From: an uncultured Sutterella sp. | GTDB lineage: Bacteria > Pseudomonadota > Gammaproteobacteria > Burkholderiales > Burkholderiaceae_F | Direction: 5' to 3' | Length of the DNA: 39,760 nucleotides | Assembly: GCA_900544255.1 (NCBI GenBank) | Contig: UQUM01000019.1 | Location: 1 to 39,760, forward strand | Shown here: positions 1 through 7,342 of the stretch, piece after piece | Position numbering within the stretch: the first letter of the stretch is position 1 | Layout: each line of letters begins with the position of its first letter | Notes under the pieces: model-generated | The model's input: the letters and a program-made list of their open reading frames with translations, nothing else | Databases searched by the model: none | Told to the model about the DNA's origin: nothing | Program-made: the position numbers and the translations under genes

Positions 1-67
1 ACCTTTCCGTTGGCGATGGAAGCTTGACGAGGTCCATGAGTTAATTAATAGCCTTATTTAGCAAACG

Positions 68-1102
68 TTATACTAGTACCTTGAACCATGGTCGAGGCGA
101 TGCCAGGCGCTCCTTGATGCTTGCAACAAAGGGACAGTCTTGTAAACGGTCCTTACGCACCAACATGCATAACGATGCCGCGCCTAAGATGCAAAGCGAT
201 CGGAGCATCTTGTCTCCTCGCTTGGACATCCTTCCTTGACCGCGGGCTTCACGACCGGAAGAGGTCTCCGTGTGATGCCCAGTAATTCTGTTGTTCGGAA
301 CAAGCCCAATGAACGCCATGGTCTGTTTCGGGGAATCGAATCTTGCGATGTCTCCCATTACAGCGCACCATCGGCTTGTCGTCAGCACTCCGAAGCCCGG
401 TATGGAACGAAGCAGGGAAGCCCGCGGATCGCGCTTTGTAGCCTCTGTCAGGAGTTTCAGCACCGTAGCAATGTCATGATCGAGACCACGCACCCGGTCG
501 ATCATGAGGTGCAGAGTCTCAGCCATTTTACCACCGAAAGCTTCTCGGTTGGCATCGATCAGCTCACGCAAAGCCTTTTGGTTGAAGGAGCCCGTGCGGA
601 TGGGGAACCCCCATGCGTGGAGCGTAGCCTTGACGTGCACCATAGTCTTCGTTCGTTGCCCCTTTAATTGACGATAGGAGGCCTGCAGAGCGAGCAGACG
701 ACATTCCTCACGCGTCTTGCCGCGGATGGGCGTCAGCCAGCGGTCATAGGCCAGATTCAGGATGGCGAACGCGTCATTGAGGTCGGTCTTCTGGCCGTTG
801 CAATGATCCTTGACCCACGCCTGGACATGCCGCCCGCTGATCATCATGACTTCATGTCCGAGCGCCTGAATCTGCTCGGCGATCTGATGAGCACCGCTGC
901 ACGGCTCCATGGCAACTAGGGTCGGTGCCATGTTTGCCAGAAGCTCATAGAGCTTGTCGTAGGGTATCCGGTCAATGAAGTAGGGTTCCTTGTGATCAGA
1001 ATCGAATGCGGCAAGGGTCACATCAGTCTTGGCAAGGTCGAGACCAACTGCTTCGTATGCGATCGATGTGTCGAGTGTTGACAGGATGCGCTTTCTAGCC
1101 AT
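68..1102 (-). CDS. IS110-family transposase (DEDD recombinase)
   Basis: A 344-residue transposase of the IS110 family, which recombines DNA with a RuvC-like DEDD domain and a C-terminal serine-containing domain. Seen: Asp22 in GLDLAK, Glu66 in VAMEPCSG, Asp107 and Asp110 in KTDLND, then a C-terminal Transposase_20 region starting near LLRSIPGFG and a conserved TSSGREARGQGRMSKRG stretch that holds the expected serine. Length is normal and the frame is intact, so the protein may be active. In IS110-subgroup elements the long non-coding end lies upstream of the transposase and encodes the bridge RNA; the structured stretch directly upstream (1101-1189) fits that. The element's other end must lie within 1-67 or beyond the window. 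It sits directly against the 3' end of a tnpB gene, so the two elements are nested or abutting. Confidence 0.95.
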   Translation of the reverse strand: MARKRILSTLDTSIAYEAVGLDLAKTDVTLAAFDSDHKEPYFIDRIPYDKLYELLANMAPTLVAMEPCSGAHQIAEQIQALGHEVMMISGRHVQAWVKDHCNGQKTDLNDAFAILNLAYDRWLTPIRGKTREECRLLALQASYRQLKGQRTKTMVHVKATLHAWGFPIRTGSFNQKALRELIDANREAFGGKMAETLHLMIDRVRGLDHDIATVLKLLTEATKRDPRASLLRSIPGFGVLTTSRWCAVMGDIARFDSPKQTMAFIGLVPNNRITGHHTETSSGREARGQGRMSKRGDKMLRSLCILGAASLCMLVRKDRLQDCPFVASIKERLASPRPWFKVLV

Positions 1103-1189
1103 GATATGGACTCCATGAAGGCTTGTGATGCCACATCATCGATCTTCGGGAATCGATTGTCTAGGCATCGGGTGGGTGGTCCATATCAT
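1101..1189 (-). ncRNA. Candidate IS110 bridge RNA stem-loop
   Basis: Three nested inverted repeats: an outer perfect 11-bp pair (1101-1111 with 1179-1189), a middle GATGCC/GGCATC pair (1127-1132 with 1164-1169) and an inner ATCGAT pair (1138-1143 with 1152-1157) closed by a TTCG-containing loop. The position, directly 5' of an IS110 transposase, is where IS110-subgroup bridge RNAs are encoded. The transposase start codon (1100-1102) overlaps the outer stem. A full bridge RNA would be longer (roughly 150-200 nt) and would extend to about 1270. Target and donor loops were not assigned. Confidence 0.5.
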
Positions 1190-1224
1190 TAGGGCTGAGT
1201 TTACCTCGGAATTCGCTTCGTGAA

Positions 1225-1260
1225 GTCTCCCTCGACTAAAGTCGAAGGCTTCCCTCGTTT
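1225..1260 (-). repeat. Right-end hairpin of the tnpB element (omega-RNA 3' end)
   Basis: The stem TCGAC/GTCGA (1232-1236 with 1241-1245) closes a TAAA loop; on the minus strand the loop holds the tnpB stop codon. The same core, CGACTTTAG[T/C]CG on the coding-sense strand, recurs at 2699-2712 and 22416-22430. Position at the tnpB 3' end matches the subterminal hairpin of IS200/IS605 right ends and the end of the omega RNA scaffold. The exact element boundary cannot be set here. Confidence 0.55.
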
Positions 1261-2630
1261 GTAATCGGAGGGACTGCCTCAGTTCGATGCGGGCTACACT
1301 CAGATAATTGGTGTTCTGTAGAACCCAACTCCGCATGGAGCCTAAAGAGCGAACCTAAGGTGCAGGTACTTCTCTTCACGCATTCCGGAACTTTGGCCGC
1401 AATGCGCTGCCCCATCGTCACCGACAGGGACTTAAAGATTTCTCGGACGAAATACCGAGCGCCGATGTTGTACGAAGCGCTCAGATCGCAGTGGTAGCGC
1501 TTACCGTTTGGAAAAGTGCAGAGACTGTGATTCTTTTCGTCCCGAGTGACTGCGCCGGAACCGTCGAACGCGAGCTTCGACGTATTCCAGGCGCAGACTC
1601 GACTCACCCGCTGACCATTGCGGTGAGCCTTGTCTTGCACCATCTGCTGAACATACTGTGCCCGCCAGTGATGAAGACGCTGTTTCTTGGAGCCGTGCTT
1701 ACGGCCTTTGAGATCGAGCTTTTCCATCACGATGACGTGAGCACTGTAGTAAACCGCCAGATCCATGATGAACGTTGCCGTTTTGACGGCAATCGAATCA
1801 TTGATGCCTTTCGCCTTCGCCCAAAGCCGAGGCATCTCGCGATTCCCCTGCTTTTGGGCGTTCTTGATACGTTGCAGTGCACGATTCAGAGAGTCTTTTT
1901 CACGGTTGAGATGCAGAAAGCGTCTCGTGAGGACAGTGCCCTCCGAAGTCATGACAGAGCAGACGCAGGCATTGTTGATGCCGAGATCGACGCTCACGAT
2001 GGTTTGTTCGCGGATGGGAGTATCAGTAAGTTTTCTTTCCTCCTCAAAAGGAAAATCGAGCGACCAGTTTTTTCCTCGGCGACGCAGTGTGGGCACACAC
2101 GCTTTCCGAAGCGGGCAATACTTCGCGATGTAGTCCATGTCGGACTTTCGTAACTTCACCTCCGTCCAGTCCCAAGTATTGCGGATGAAGACCTTGATCC
2201 GTACCGTGTAACGGTCTGTCGTATTTTTGAACATGACTTCCCGGTACATGGCGGGAAAAGTCCGTCCGGCCTTCGGTAATCCCGGTTCTTTCCCTTGGGG
2301 ATTGGCTTTCCACTGCTTCAAACGGGTGTGATAGGAGGAAACCAGGCCGTAGGCCTCGTTGACGGCAGCACGGCGCAGGTAGCTCGGAAATTTGTAGAAC
2401 GATTTTCCGAAGTCGTATTTTGTAAGAGGCCGCTTGGCCGTCGGCCAACAGAGCAACTCGGTTGCACGTACGACGAAAGTTGAATTGGCGATGGTTGAAA
2501 ACGAACCATCCCAATGTTTGAGCATGATGCCGATGAAGTAATCCACCGCCTGACGATAGAGATCCGCCGTAGCTTCAAAAGCCCCGGAGGATTCTTTGAT
2601 CTTAGCAGGATAGGTGGAAATGATTTTCAT
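1236..2630 (-). CDS. tnpB: TnpB-like RNA-guided nuclease (IS200/IS605 OrfB)
   Basis: A 464-residue TnpB-type protein. RuvC residues are visible: Asp in SVDLGINN, Glu in VIVMEKLDLKG and Asp in CDLSASYNIGAR, so the nuclease looks complete. The usual CxxC...CxxC zinc ribbon is not present; only isolated cysteines remain (VCAWNTSKLAFDGSG, SLC, HCD). This is the same arrangement I recall in a TnpB lineage from gut bacteria, so it need not be damage. TnpB proteins cut DNA under guidance of an omega RNA made from the 3' end of their own gene, and help retain the element. No tnpA is present, so movement would need a transposase supplied elsewhere. The stop codon lies inside a terminal hairpin. No clear ribosome binding site is seen before the ATG. 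Confidence 0.88.
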   Translation of the reverse strand: MKIISTYPAKIKESSGAFEATADLYRQAVDYFIGIMLKHWDGSFSTIANSTFVVRATELLCWPTAKRPLTKYDFGKSFYKFPSYLRRAAVNEAYGLVSSYHTRLKQWKANPQGKEPGLPKAGRTFPAMYREVMFKNTTDRYTVRIKVFIRNTWDWTEVKLRKSDMDYIAKYCPLRKACVPTLRRRGKNWSLDFPFEEERKLTDTPIREQTIVSVDLGINNACVCSVMTSEGTVLTRRFLHLNREKDSLNRALQRIKNAQKQGNREMPRLWAKAKGINDSIAVKTATFIMDLAVYYSAHVIVMEKLDLKGRKHGSKKQRLHHWRAQYVQQMVQDKAHRNGQRVSRVCAWNTSKLAFDGSGAVTRDEKNHSLCTFPNGKRYHCDLSASYNIGARYFVREIFKSLSVTMGQRIAAKVPECVKRSTCTLGSLFRLHAELGSTEHQLSECSPHRTEAVPPITNEGSLRL

Positions 2631-2698
2631 GGTATTGGCTGAAAGTTTCTTTGTATTTTATAACACTTTGATGTTTTTTTAAACCGTCTGCTTGACCC

Positions 2699-2712
2699 GC
2701 GACTAAAGTCGC
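2699..2712 (-). repeat. Left-end hairpin of the tnpB element
   Basis: A perfect GCGAC-TAAA-GTCGC hairpin, with the same core as the hairpin at the tnpB 3' end. It lies about 70 bp upstream of the tnpB start and exactly where the interrupted ATPase reading frame stops, so it most likely marks the left end of the inserted element. Confidence 0.55.
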
Positions 2713-2935
2713 AGGTTTGCGCCGACATTTCTATCAAATCGAATAAATATGGACGAACGATATTCCTCCGCCAAGCGTTTGGCGAGTGTGGTCTTCCCCA
2801 CACGGCGGCGGGCTCCTTTAAAAAAGGGCATATCGCGGTGCGTGTTCTTTTTTCCAACGCAGCATTTCGGAAAAAATTTTTCGTTCGTACACAACAGACT
2901 CCGACGTATTTTCACAAATGCGCCGATTCCGCCTA
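2713..2935 (-). pseudogene. AAA ATPase N-terminal remnant, truncated by tnpB element
   Basis: Translation in two frames gives VYERKIFSEMLRWKKEHAPR followed, after a shift, by KGARRRVGKTTLAKRLAEEY and SSIFIRFDR. This is the start of the AAA ATPase family usually found with a C-terminal DUF4143 domain; GARRRVGKTTL is the Walker A motif. A run of six T residues on the minus strand (about 2822-2827) is one base too long to keep the frame, and the coding sequence ends at the hairpin of the inserted element. Only about 65 of the roughly 400 expected residues remain; the rest is not found beyond the insertion. These ATPases are of poorly known function. It is non-functional. Confidence 0.6.
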
Positions 2936-2993
2936 CAAAAAAGCCGCCGGGACTCATCGACCTCAGCGGCTTTTCTCCTGCCAAGAGCGGATC

Positions 2994-3839
2994 CTATACG
3001 CCGCCCTTTAACGTCATCGAAGCACCCTGTCTCGGCTGCCAGCGCATGGCACGGCGTTCCACAACGCCCACGATCCAGTCCAAAATCAGCGCGAAAACCG
3101 TCAGCACCAAAATCCCCGCCATCACCGTATTGATATCGAAAACGCCTTCAGCCTGCAGGATGAGGTAACCCACGCCTTCGCTTGAACCCAGGTATTCACC
3201 GATCACGGCCCCCACAAACGCCATGCCGACCGAGGTGTGCAGCGACGAAAACACCCAGCTCATGGCGGAGGGCAGATACACAGACTTCATCAGCTGTGTG
3301 CGGTTGGCGCCCAACATCCGGGCCGAAGCGAGCACGTTGGGATTTACTTCCCGTACGCCCTGATAGACGTTAAAAAAGACGATGAAGAAAACAAGCGTTA
3401 CACCGAGAGCCACCTTGGACGCCATGCCGAGCCCGAACCATACGGCAAAAATCGGTGCCAGAATCACACGGGGCATCGAGTTCAACCCCTTGATGAAGGG
3501 ATCCGCGACCGCCGCTGCAAACGGCGACAACGCAAGCCACATTCCCACGGCGCCCCCGGCAACCGTCCCGATCACAAAGGCCATCGTCGTTTCCACGAGC
3601 GTCGTCCAAAGGTGCGGATAGATGTCCGCGTTCGTCACGAACCATTCGCCGATGCGCTGGAAGATGATGAGCGGTTCCCCGAAGAAAAACGCCGCCTGCG
3701 TGTCGTTGTCAAACACAAAAGTCGGCACGAGCCCCGGTTTGGTGAGCAACCACCACACGAAGAAAATCGCCGCCAGAAGCGATAACTGCCACACTCTCAG
3801 CTTCACCGTCTGCCGTTTTGCCTGTTTCACTGCACTCAT
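2994..3839 (-). CDS. NitT/TauT-type ABC transporter permease
   Basis: The membrane subunit of an ABC importer of the nitrate/sulfonate/taurine type (281 residues). It has a basic N-terminus, a first membrane helix (LSLLAAIFFVWWLL) and about six helices in all, with the inner-membrane coupling region in the stretch QGVREVNPNVLASARMLGAN, close to the EAA motif of this family. The ATG at 3839 is chosen because GGGAGA lies about 7 nt upstream; an upstream in-frame extension has no such site. It is the last gene of a three-gene operon with the ATPase (26 bp gap) and the binding protein. The substrate cannot be read from the permease. Candidates for this class are taurine, alkanesulfonates, pyrimidine precursors or purine-type compounds. 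Confidence 0.9.
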   Translation of the reverse strand: MSAVKQAKRQTVKLRVWQLSLLAAIFFVWWLLTKPGLVPTFVFDNDTQAAFFFGEPLIIFQRIGEWFVTNADIYPHLWTTLVETTMAFVIGTVAGGAVGMWLALSPFAAAVADPFIKGLNSMPRVILAPIFAVWFGLGMASKVALGVTLVFFIVFFNVYQGVREVNPNVLASARMLGANRTQLMKSVYLPSAMSWVFSSLHTSVGMAFVGAVIGEYLGSSEGVGYLILQAEGVFDINTVMAGILVLTVFALILDWIVGVVERRAMRWQPRQGASMTLKGGV

Positions 3840-3865
3840 TTTGATGTCTCCCATACCGATTCCGA

Positions 3866-4678
3866 TTAAGCCTGAAGCTGACGACGATAGCCGCGCAATA
3901 CTTCTTCCCGAAGCACCGACCAAATCGCCGTATGCAGTTCAATAAACCGCGGCGTCACGCGCACTTCCGCCACATCGCGCGGACGCGGGAGATCAATCGT
4001 GAATTCGCCGATCGGGTGGCTCCCCGGGCCCGCGCTCATGACGATGACGCGATCGCTCATCGAAATCGCTTCGTCCAGATCGTGCGTAATGAAGAGCACC
4101 GCCTTCTTCTTGGCACTCCACAGCGACAAAAGCTCATTTTCCATCAGCTGCCGCGTCTGAATGTCCAACGCCGAAAACGATTCGTCCATCAGAATGATGT
4201 CCGGATCCATGATGAGGGTCTGAGCCATCGCGACGCGTTTACGCATACCGCCCGACAAGTGGTGCGGATAACTTGATTCAAACCCCGCGAGCCCCACGCG
4301 CTTTAACCATTCACGGGCTTCGTGGTGCGCTTCTTCTTTGTCCACACCGCGGAAAATGAGACCGGCCGCAACGTTGTCCAACGCACTCATCCACGGCATC
4401 AAACTGTCGGCCTGAAACATGTAACCCGCCCGACGATTGAGTCCTTTTAAGGGTTCGCCGAAAATCTTTACGGTACCGCACGAAGGCTGCAGCAGTCCCG
4501 CACTCATATTAAGAAGCGTCGACTTGCCGCAGCCCGTCGGCCCCACCACGCTCACGAATTCGCCTTCGTTGATCGTGATGTTCACATCCTTCACGGCCGT
4601 GTACTGCACAAGCCGACCGCCGTCGTCACTCACAAAAGTACACGCCAGATTTTCTAACTCAATCGCCGGTTTGGTCAT
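3866..4678 (-). CDS. NitT/TauT-type ABC transporter ATP-binding protein
   Basis: The cytoplasmic motor of the importer (270 residues). Seen in order: Walker A GPTGCGKST, Q-loop FQADSLMPW, signature LSGGMRKRVAMAQ, Walker B IILMDES followed by the D-loop SALD, and the switch His in FITHDLDEA. All catalytic residues are intact. The signature reads LSGGM where LSGGQ is usual, a common variant in this subfamily. The C-terminus (about residue 215 onward) has the short extension typical of SsuB/TauB-like proteins. It lies between the binding-protein gene (76 bp gap) and the permease gene (26 bp), all on the same strand. Confidence 0.95.
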   Translation of the reverse strand: MTKPAIELENLACTFVSDDGGRLVQYTAVKDVNITINEGEFVSVVGPTGCGKSTLLNMSAGLLQPSCGTVKIFGEPLKGLNRRAGYMFQADSLMPWMSALDNVAAGLIFRGVDKEEAHHEAREWLKRVGLAGFESSYPHHLSGGMRKRVAMAQTLIMDPDIILMDESFSALDIQTRQLMENELLSLWSAKKKAVLFITHDLDEAISMSDRVIVMSAGPGSHPIGEFTIDLPRPRDVAEVRVTPRFIELHTAIWSVLREEVLRGYRRQLQA

Positions 4679-4754
4679 TTTTATTGTCTTCGTTATGGGA
4701 AAAAGGCGGCAGCGGGCTTTGTCGACAAGCGTCGCCGCCGCGAAATTGTTTCAA

Positions 4755-5780
4755 TCAGCCGAAATACTTGGCGTTCGCTTTCTTTGCGAATTCGTTCGTA
4801 TAAACCGCATCCAGATTCACCTTCATCGAGGCCATCTTGGGGTTGACGCTCGTTAATGCCCTCAGTGAAATTGCGGGAGCCCCTTCGGGGATGATGCCGT
4901 CGCGGCTTAAGGCCGGGCGGTTCTTAAGGAACCCTTCGATGTAGATCGCCTTGTTGCCCATGAAGTAGGTTTCCGGCACCGTCTTCACGATGTCGTCGGC
5001 CGTGGCCGTCGCGAGCCAATGATCCGCCCGCACCATCGCGTTCGTAATCGCCTGCACTTCGTCGGCGTGACTGCGGACGAAACGCTCGGGGGCATAGAGG
5101 CAGCCTGCCACCATGGGGCCGCCGAAAATCGCATCACTTTCTTCCACGACGCGCGTATCCGCCACGATTTTGAGAAGGTCGTCCTGCTGCAGCTGCGCCA
5201 CCACCGGATCAAGGTTTGCAAATGCATCGATCTGACCGGACCGGATCGCAGCCACGGCCGCCGACGCCGCGCCCACCCCGATGAAGGCTACGTCCGAGGG
5301 CTTCACGCCGCCTTGGGCGAGCACGAAGTTCGCGAGAACCTGAGAGCTTGACCCGGGAGCCGTTACGCCGATCTTTTTTCCCTTGAGGTCAGAAAGCGTC
5401 TTGTAATCGGGCATCGTCTTCTTATTGACGGCGAACACGACCTGCGGCGCGCGTCCCTGCAGCACGAAAGCGCGCATCGCCTGACCGCGCGTCTGCATGG
5501 AAATCGTGTGTTCAAACGCCCCGGAAACAATGTCGGCCGAGCCCCCGACCACCGCCTGCAGCGACTTGGACCCGCCCTGGAAGTCGATGATTTCCACGTT
5601 CACCCCTTCGTCCTTGAAGTAGCCGAGACGTTCGGCAACGGATAACGGGAGGTAGTAGTAAAGCGCTTTGCCGCCCACGGCAATACGTACCTTACGAGGC
5701 GCGGCAAAAACTGCGGGAGCCGCGGCAAACGCAGCGGAAGCAACGGCGGCGGAAATGAACTGACGACGGGTGAAAGACAT
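4755..5780 (-). CDS. ABC transporter substrate-binding protein, NMT1/SsuA-like, Tat signal
   Basis: The periplasmic binding protein of the importer (341 residues). The N-terminus MSFTRRQFISAAVASAAFAA is a twin-arginine signal (TRRQFI followed by a hydrophobic stretch) with a probable cleavage site after AVFA, so it is exported folded through Tat. The mature part begins KVRIAVGGKALYYYLPLSVA and shows the NMT1/THI5-like fold pattern (GYFKDEGVNVEI, GGSKSLQAVVGGSADIVSG). The ATG at 5780 is chosen because GGAG lies 7 nt upstream and the signal peptide starts there; a longer in-frame reading would run into the leader. It is the first gene of the operon and is preceded by a structured leader, suggesting ligand-controlled expression. 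The ligand is unknown. Confidence 0.92.
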   Translation of the reverse strand: MSFTRRQFISAAVASAAFAAAPAVFAAPRKVRIAVGGKALYYYLPLSVAERLGYFKDEGVNVEIIDFQGGSKSLQAVVGGSADIVSGAFEHTISMQTRGQAMRAFVLQGRAPQVVFAVNKKTMPDYKTLSDLKGKKIGVTAPGSSSQVLANFVLAQGGVKPSDVAFIGVGAASAAVAAIRSGQIDAFANLDPVVAQLQQDDLLKIVADTRVVEESDAIFGGPMVAGCLYAPERFVRSHADEVQAITNAMVRADHWLATATADDIVKTVPETYFMGNKAIYIEGFLKNRPALSRDGIIPEGAPAISLRALTSVNPKMASMKVNLDAVYTNEFAKKANAKYFG

Positions 5781-5789
5781 AGCGGACTC

Positions 5790-5822
5790 CAAAAAACAAA
5801 AAACGCACGAAATTCGTGCGTT
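5790..5822 (-). terminator. Leader terminator hairpin before the binding-protein gene
   Basis: The inverted repeat AACGCACGAA (5802-5811) and TTCGTGCGTT (5813-5822) is followed on the minus strand by a T-rich tract (5791-5801). This has the form of a Rho-independent terminator, yet it stands only about 10 nt before the start codon of the operon's first gene. That position indicates transcription attenuation, not the end of an upstream gene; the next gene upstream (recR) lies beyond the promoter on the same strand. Confidence 0.75.
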
Positions 5823-6084
5823 GCAATCATGGATTCGAGCGGAGTTCGCTTGTACTGCTTTTGTCTTCCCCCTTCTTTCGCTTCTTGAAAGGAGCGAGGC
5901 GGCGAACCCGCCGCGGGGGATAAAAAACGTCAACGCACCAACGCCCGTCCCCCGCTTACGCGTAGGGATAGCGCTAGCACACAAAGGCGCACGGACTTCG
6001 CGACGGAAGTCTCCACGGCGTTATGTGCAGAAGCGTTGAACATCGAAATGAATCCTTAAAAGTTGAGTTCCTCCGAACTCAGTG
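5823..6084 (-). promoter_or_regulatory. Structured 5' leader, candidate riboswitch
   Basis: About 260 nt of untranslated leader between the promoter and the terminator hairpin. Inverted repeats include GAGTTC/GAACTC (6064-6069 with 6074-6079), an 8-bp pair GCGGGGGA/TCCCCCGC on the minus strand (5948-5955 with 5913-5920) enclosing 27 nt, and GCGGCG/CGCCGC nearby, which overlaps the 8-bp pair and could be mutually exclusive with it. The gene controlled encodes an NMT1-type binding protein, the class for which the NMT1 motif (xanthine-I riboswitch) was named. I cannot confirm that motif by eye, and the conserved thiamine-pyrophosphate riboswitch core is absent. Confidence 0.5.
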
Positions 6085-6090
6085 TCGGGA

Positions 6091-6119
6091 AAGATAGCGC
6101 GGGAAAAATCGGTTGTCAA
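6091..6119 (-). promoter_or_regulatory. Sigma-70 promoter of the ABC importer operon
   Basis: On the minus strand a consensus -35 TTGACA (6114-6119) is followed after 17 bp by TATCTT (6091-6096). Transcription would start near 6084, giving a leader of about 300 nt before the binding-protein ATG. Confidence 0.7.
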
Positions 6120-6172
6120 CAAGTAAAAGACCGCCGTCCCGCATCGGCGGCACGCCCCCTAAGCGCTTTCGC

Positions 6173-6793
6173 CTATCGACGAGCCGCGACTTCGTGCCGC
6201 TCCACGACGGCGGCCGCAATACTCGCGGCATCGGTGTATTCGACTTCCACCCCGGCGGGCAATCCCCGCGCCAACCGGGTGACTTTGAGTCCCGGCAGCT
6301 GCTTTTTCAGAAGCGCCGCCAAAAGATGCGCCGTCGCTTCGCCTTCCGGCGTGAAGCTCGTCGCAATCACCACTTCCCGTACGCCGTCCTGCCCCGCCTT
6401 TTCCAGCAATTTATCCGCGCCCAATTCCTTGGGCCCGATCCCTTCCAAGGGGTTTACCCGTCCCATCAGTACGAAATAGCGTCCGCGGTAACTGACGCTC
6501 GCTTCAATCGCCGCCATATCCGCCGGGCTTTCCACCACACAGATGACGGATTGATCCCGATCGGCACCGGCACACAAGGGACACACCGGTTCCGTCGTAA
6601 GCGTGTTGCATTCCGGGCACCGATGCACCTTTTCGATGGCTTCCGTCAAGGTTTTCGCCAGATCCAATCCGACCGCTCGTCGTTTCCCCAGCAGGTCGTC
6701 CACGAGGCGCGCAGCCGACTTCGGCCCCAACCCCGGCAGGTCGGCAAAAAGTTCCGTCAAGTGCGCAAGACGCGCGTCTGCATGAGTGGACAT
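6173..6793 (-). CDS. recR: Recombination mediator protein RecR
   Basis: RecR works with RecO (and RecF) to load RecA onto single-stranded DNA gaps. The 206-residue protein has the expected order: a helix-hairpin-helix DNA-binding motif (ADLPGLGPKSAARL), a four-Cys zinc finger (CPECNTLTTEPVCPLC) and a Toprim domain (VICVVESPADMAAIE ... GRVNPLEGIGP). Length is typical (about 200). The ATG at 6793 is preferred because GGA lies about 7 nt upstream; a TTG four codons earlier is in frame but has no better site. In many bacteria recR follows dnaX and ybaB; here neither is beside it, so it stands alone, divergent from the KTSC gene. Confidence 0.96.
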   Translation of the reverse strand: MSTHADARLAHLTELFADLPGLGPKSAARLVDDLLGKRRAVGLDLAKTLTEAIEKVHRCPECNTLTTEPVCPLCAGADRDQSVICVVESPADMAAIEASVSYRGRYFVLMGRVNPLEGIGPKELGADKLLEKAGQDGVREVVIATSFTPEGEATAHLLAALLKKQLPGLKVTRLARGLPAGVEVEYTDAASIAAAVVERHEVAARR

Positions 6794-6904
6794 CACCAAT
6801 TCCAACCGTCACAAAAATTATTCATTCTCTCTAGGCTCTGAACAGTGCAACCACTGTCTTTCTTTCCTGATTGTGCACGAATTACGCCACCAACGGTATT
6901 CCGT

Positions 6905-6933
6905 TTGGCGAATTCCCAGAAAAAGCCCATAAT
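6905..6933 (+). promoter_or_regulatory. Promoter of the KTSC-domain gene
   Basis: TTGGCG (6905-6910) and CATAAT (6928-6933) separated by 17 bp, about 40 bp before the start codon of the downstream gene. Confidence 0.5.
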
Positions 6934-6971
6934 AGGACACATGTTCTTTCCTCGTTAAAGGTGAGAAACCC

Positions 6972-7265
6972 ATGTTGCGACGTCCCATCCGCCGCGGCGG
7001 CATCGTGTCGGCGGGCTATGACCCCGACCGCCGTTGGCTCGACATTGAATTTGATACGCACCGCGTCATGCGCTATGAAGACGTGGGCCCGGAAACGGCC
7101 GACCGCTTTCTGACGTCTGCGTCACCCCGTTCTTATTTCGCCGACGAAATTGAGGATCAATACACCGCTTACGAAGTCAATTCCAAGGCGGCGAGAGACG
7201 CTTGCCCTGCCCCCCGCAAAAAGGGGGTGCCTGATGAATTGAAACGCCTCTTCGGCGATCTGTAA
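6972..7265 (+). CDS. KTSC domain-containing protein
   Basis: A 97-residue cytoplasmic protein. Residues about 9-66 match the KTSC domain pattern: GGIVSAGYDPDRRWLDIEF, then MRYEDVGPETADRFLTSASP, then YF...I..QYTAYEV. KTSC domains are found alone or fused to lysyl-tRNA synthetases, and their molecular role is not established. The C-terminal 30 residues are charged and may be flexible. The start is supported by AGGTGAG about 7 nt upstream and by a promoter at 6905-6933. A strong terminator follows, so it is transcribed as a single gene. Confidence 0.8.
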   Translation: MLRRPIRRGGIVSAGYDPDRRWLDIEFDTHRVMRYEDVGPETADRFLTSASPRSYFADEIEDQYTAYEVNSKAARDACPAPRKKGVPDELKRLFGDL

Positions 7266-7284
7266 CTCAATCGGATTTCATCGC

Positions 7285-7325
7285 AAAACGCGGCTTTCCC
7301 CTACCGGAGACGGCCGCGTTTTTTT
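7285..7325 (+). terminator. Rho-independent terminator after the KTSC gene
   Basis: A 10-bp stem AAAACGCGGC (7285-7294) with GCCGCGTTTT (7313-7322), followed by further T residues to 7325. It also lies just past the lipoprotein gene on the other strand and could serve both. Confidence 0.8.
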
Positions 7326-7342
7326 GGGGGATTCCGACAACG

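Noticed and set aside
5881..5980. TPP riboswitch before the NMT1-type transporter
   Set aside because: The CTGAGA core and other conserved TPP elements are absent on the minus strand; a CGTAGGGA string occurs only on the non-transcribed strand.
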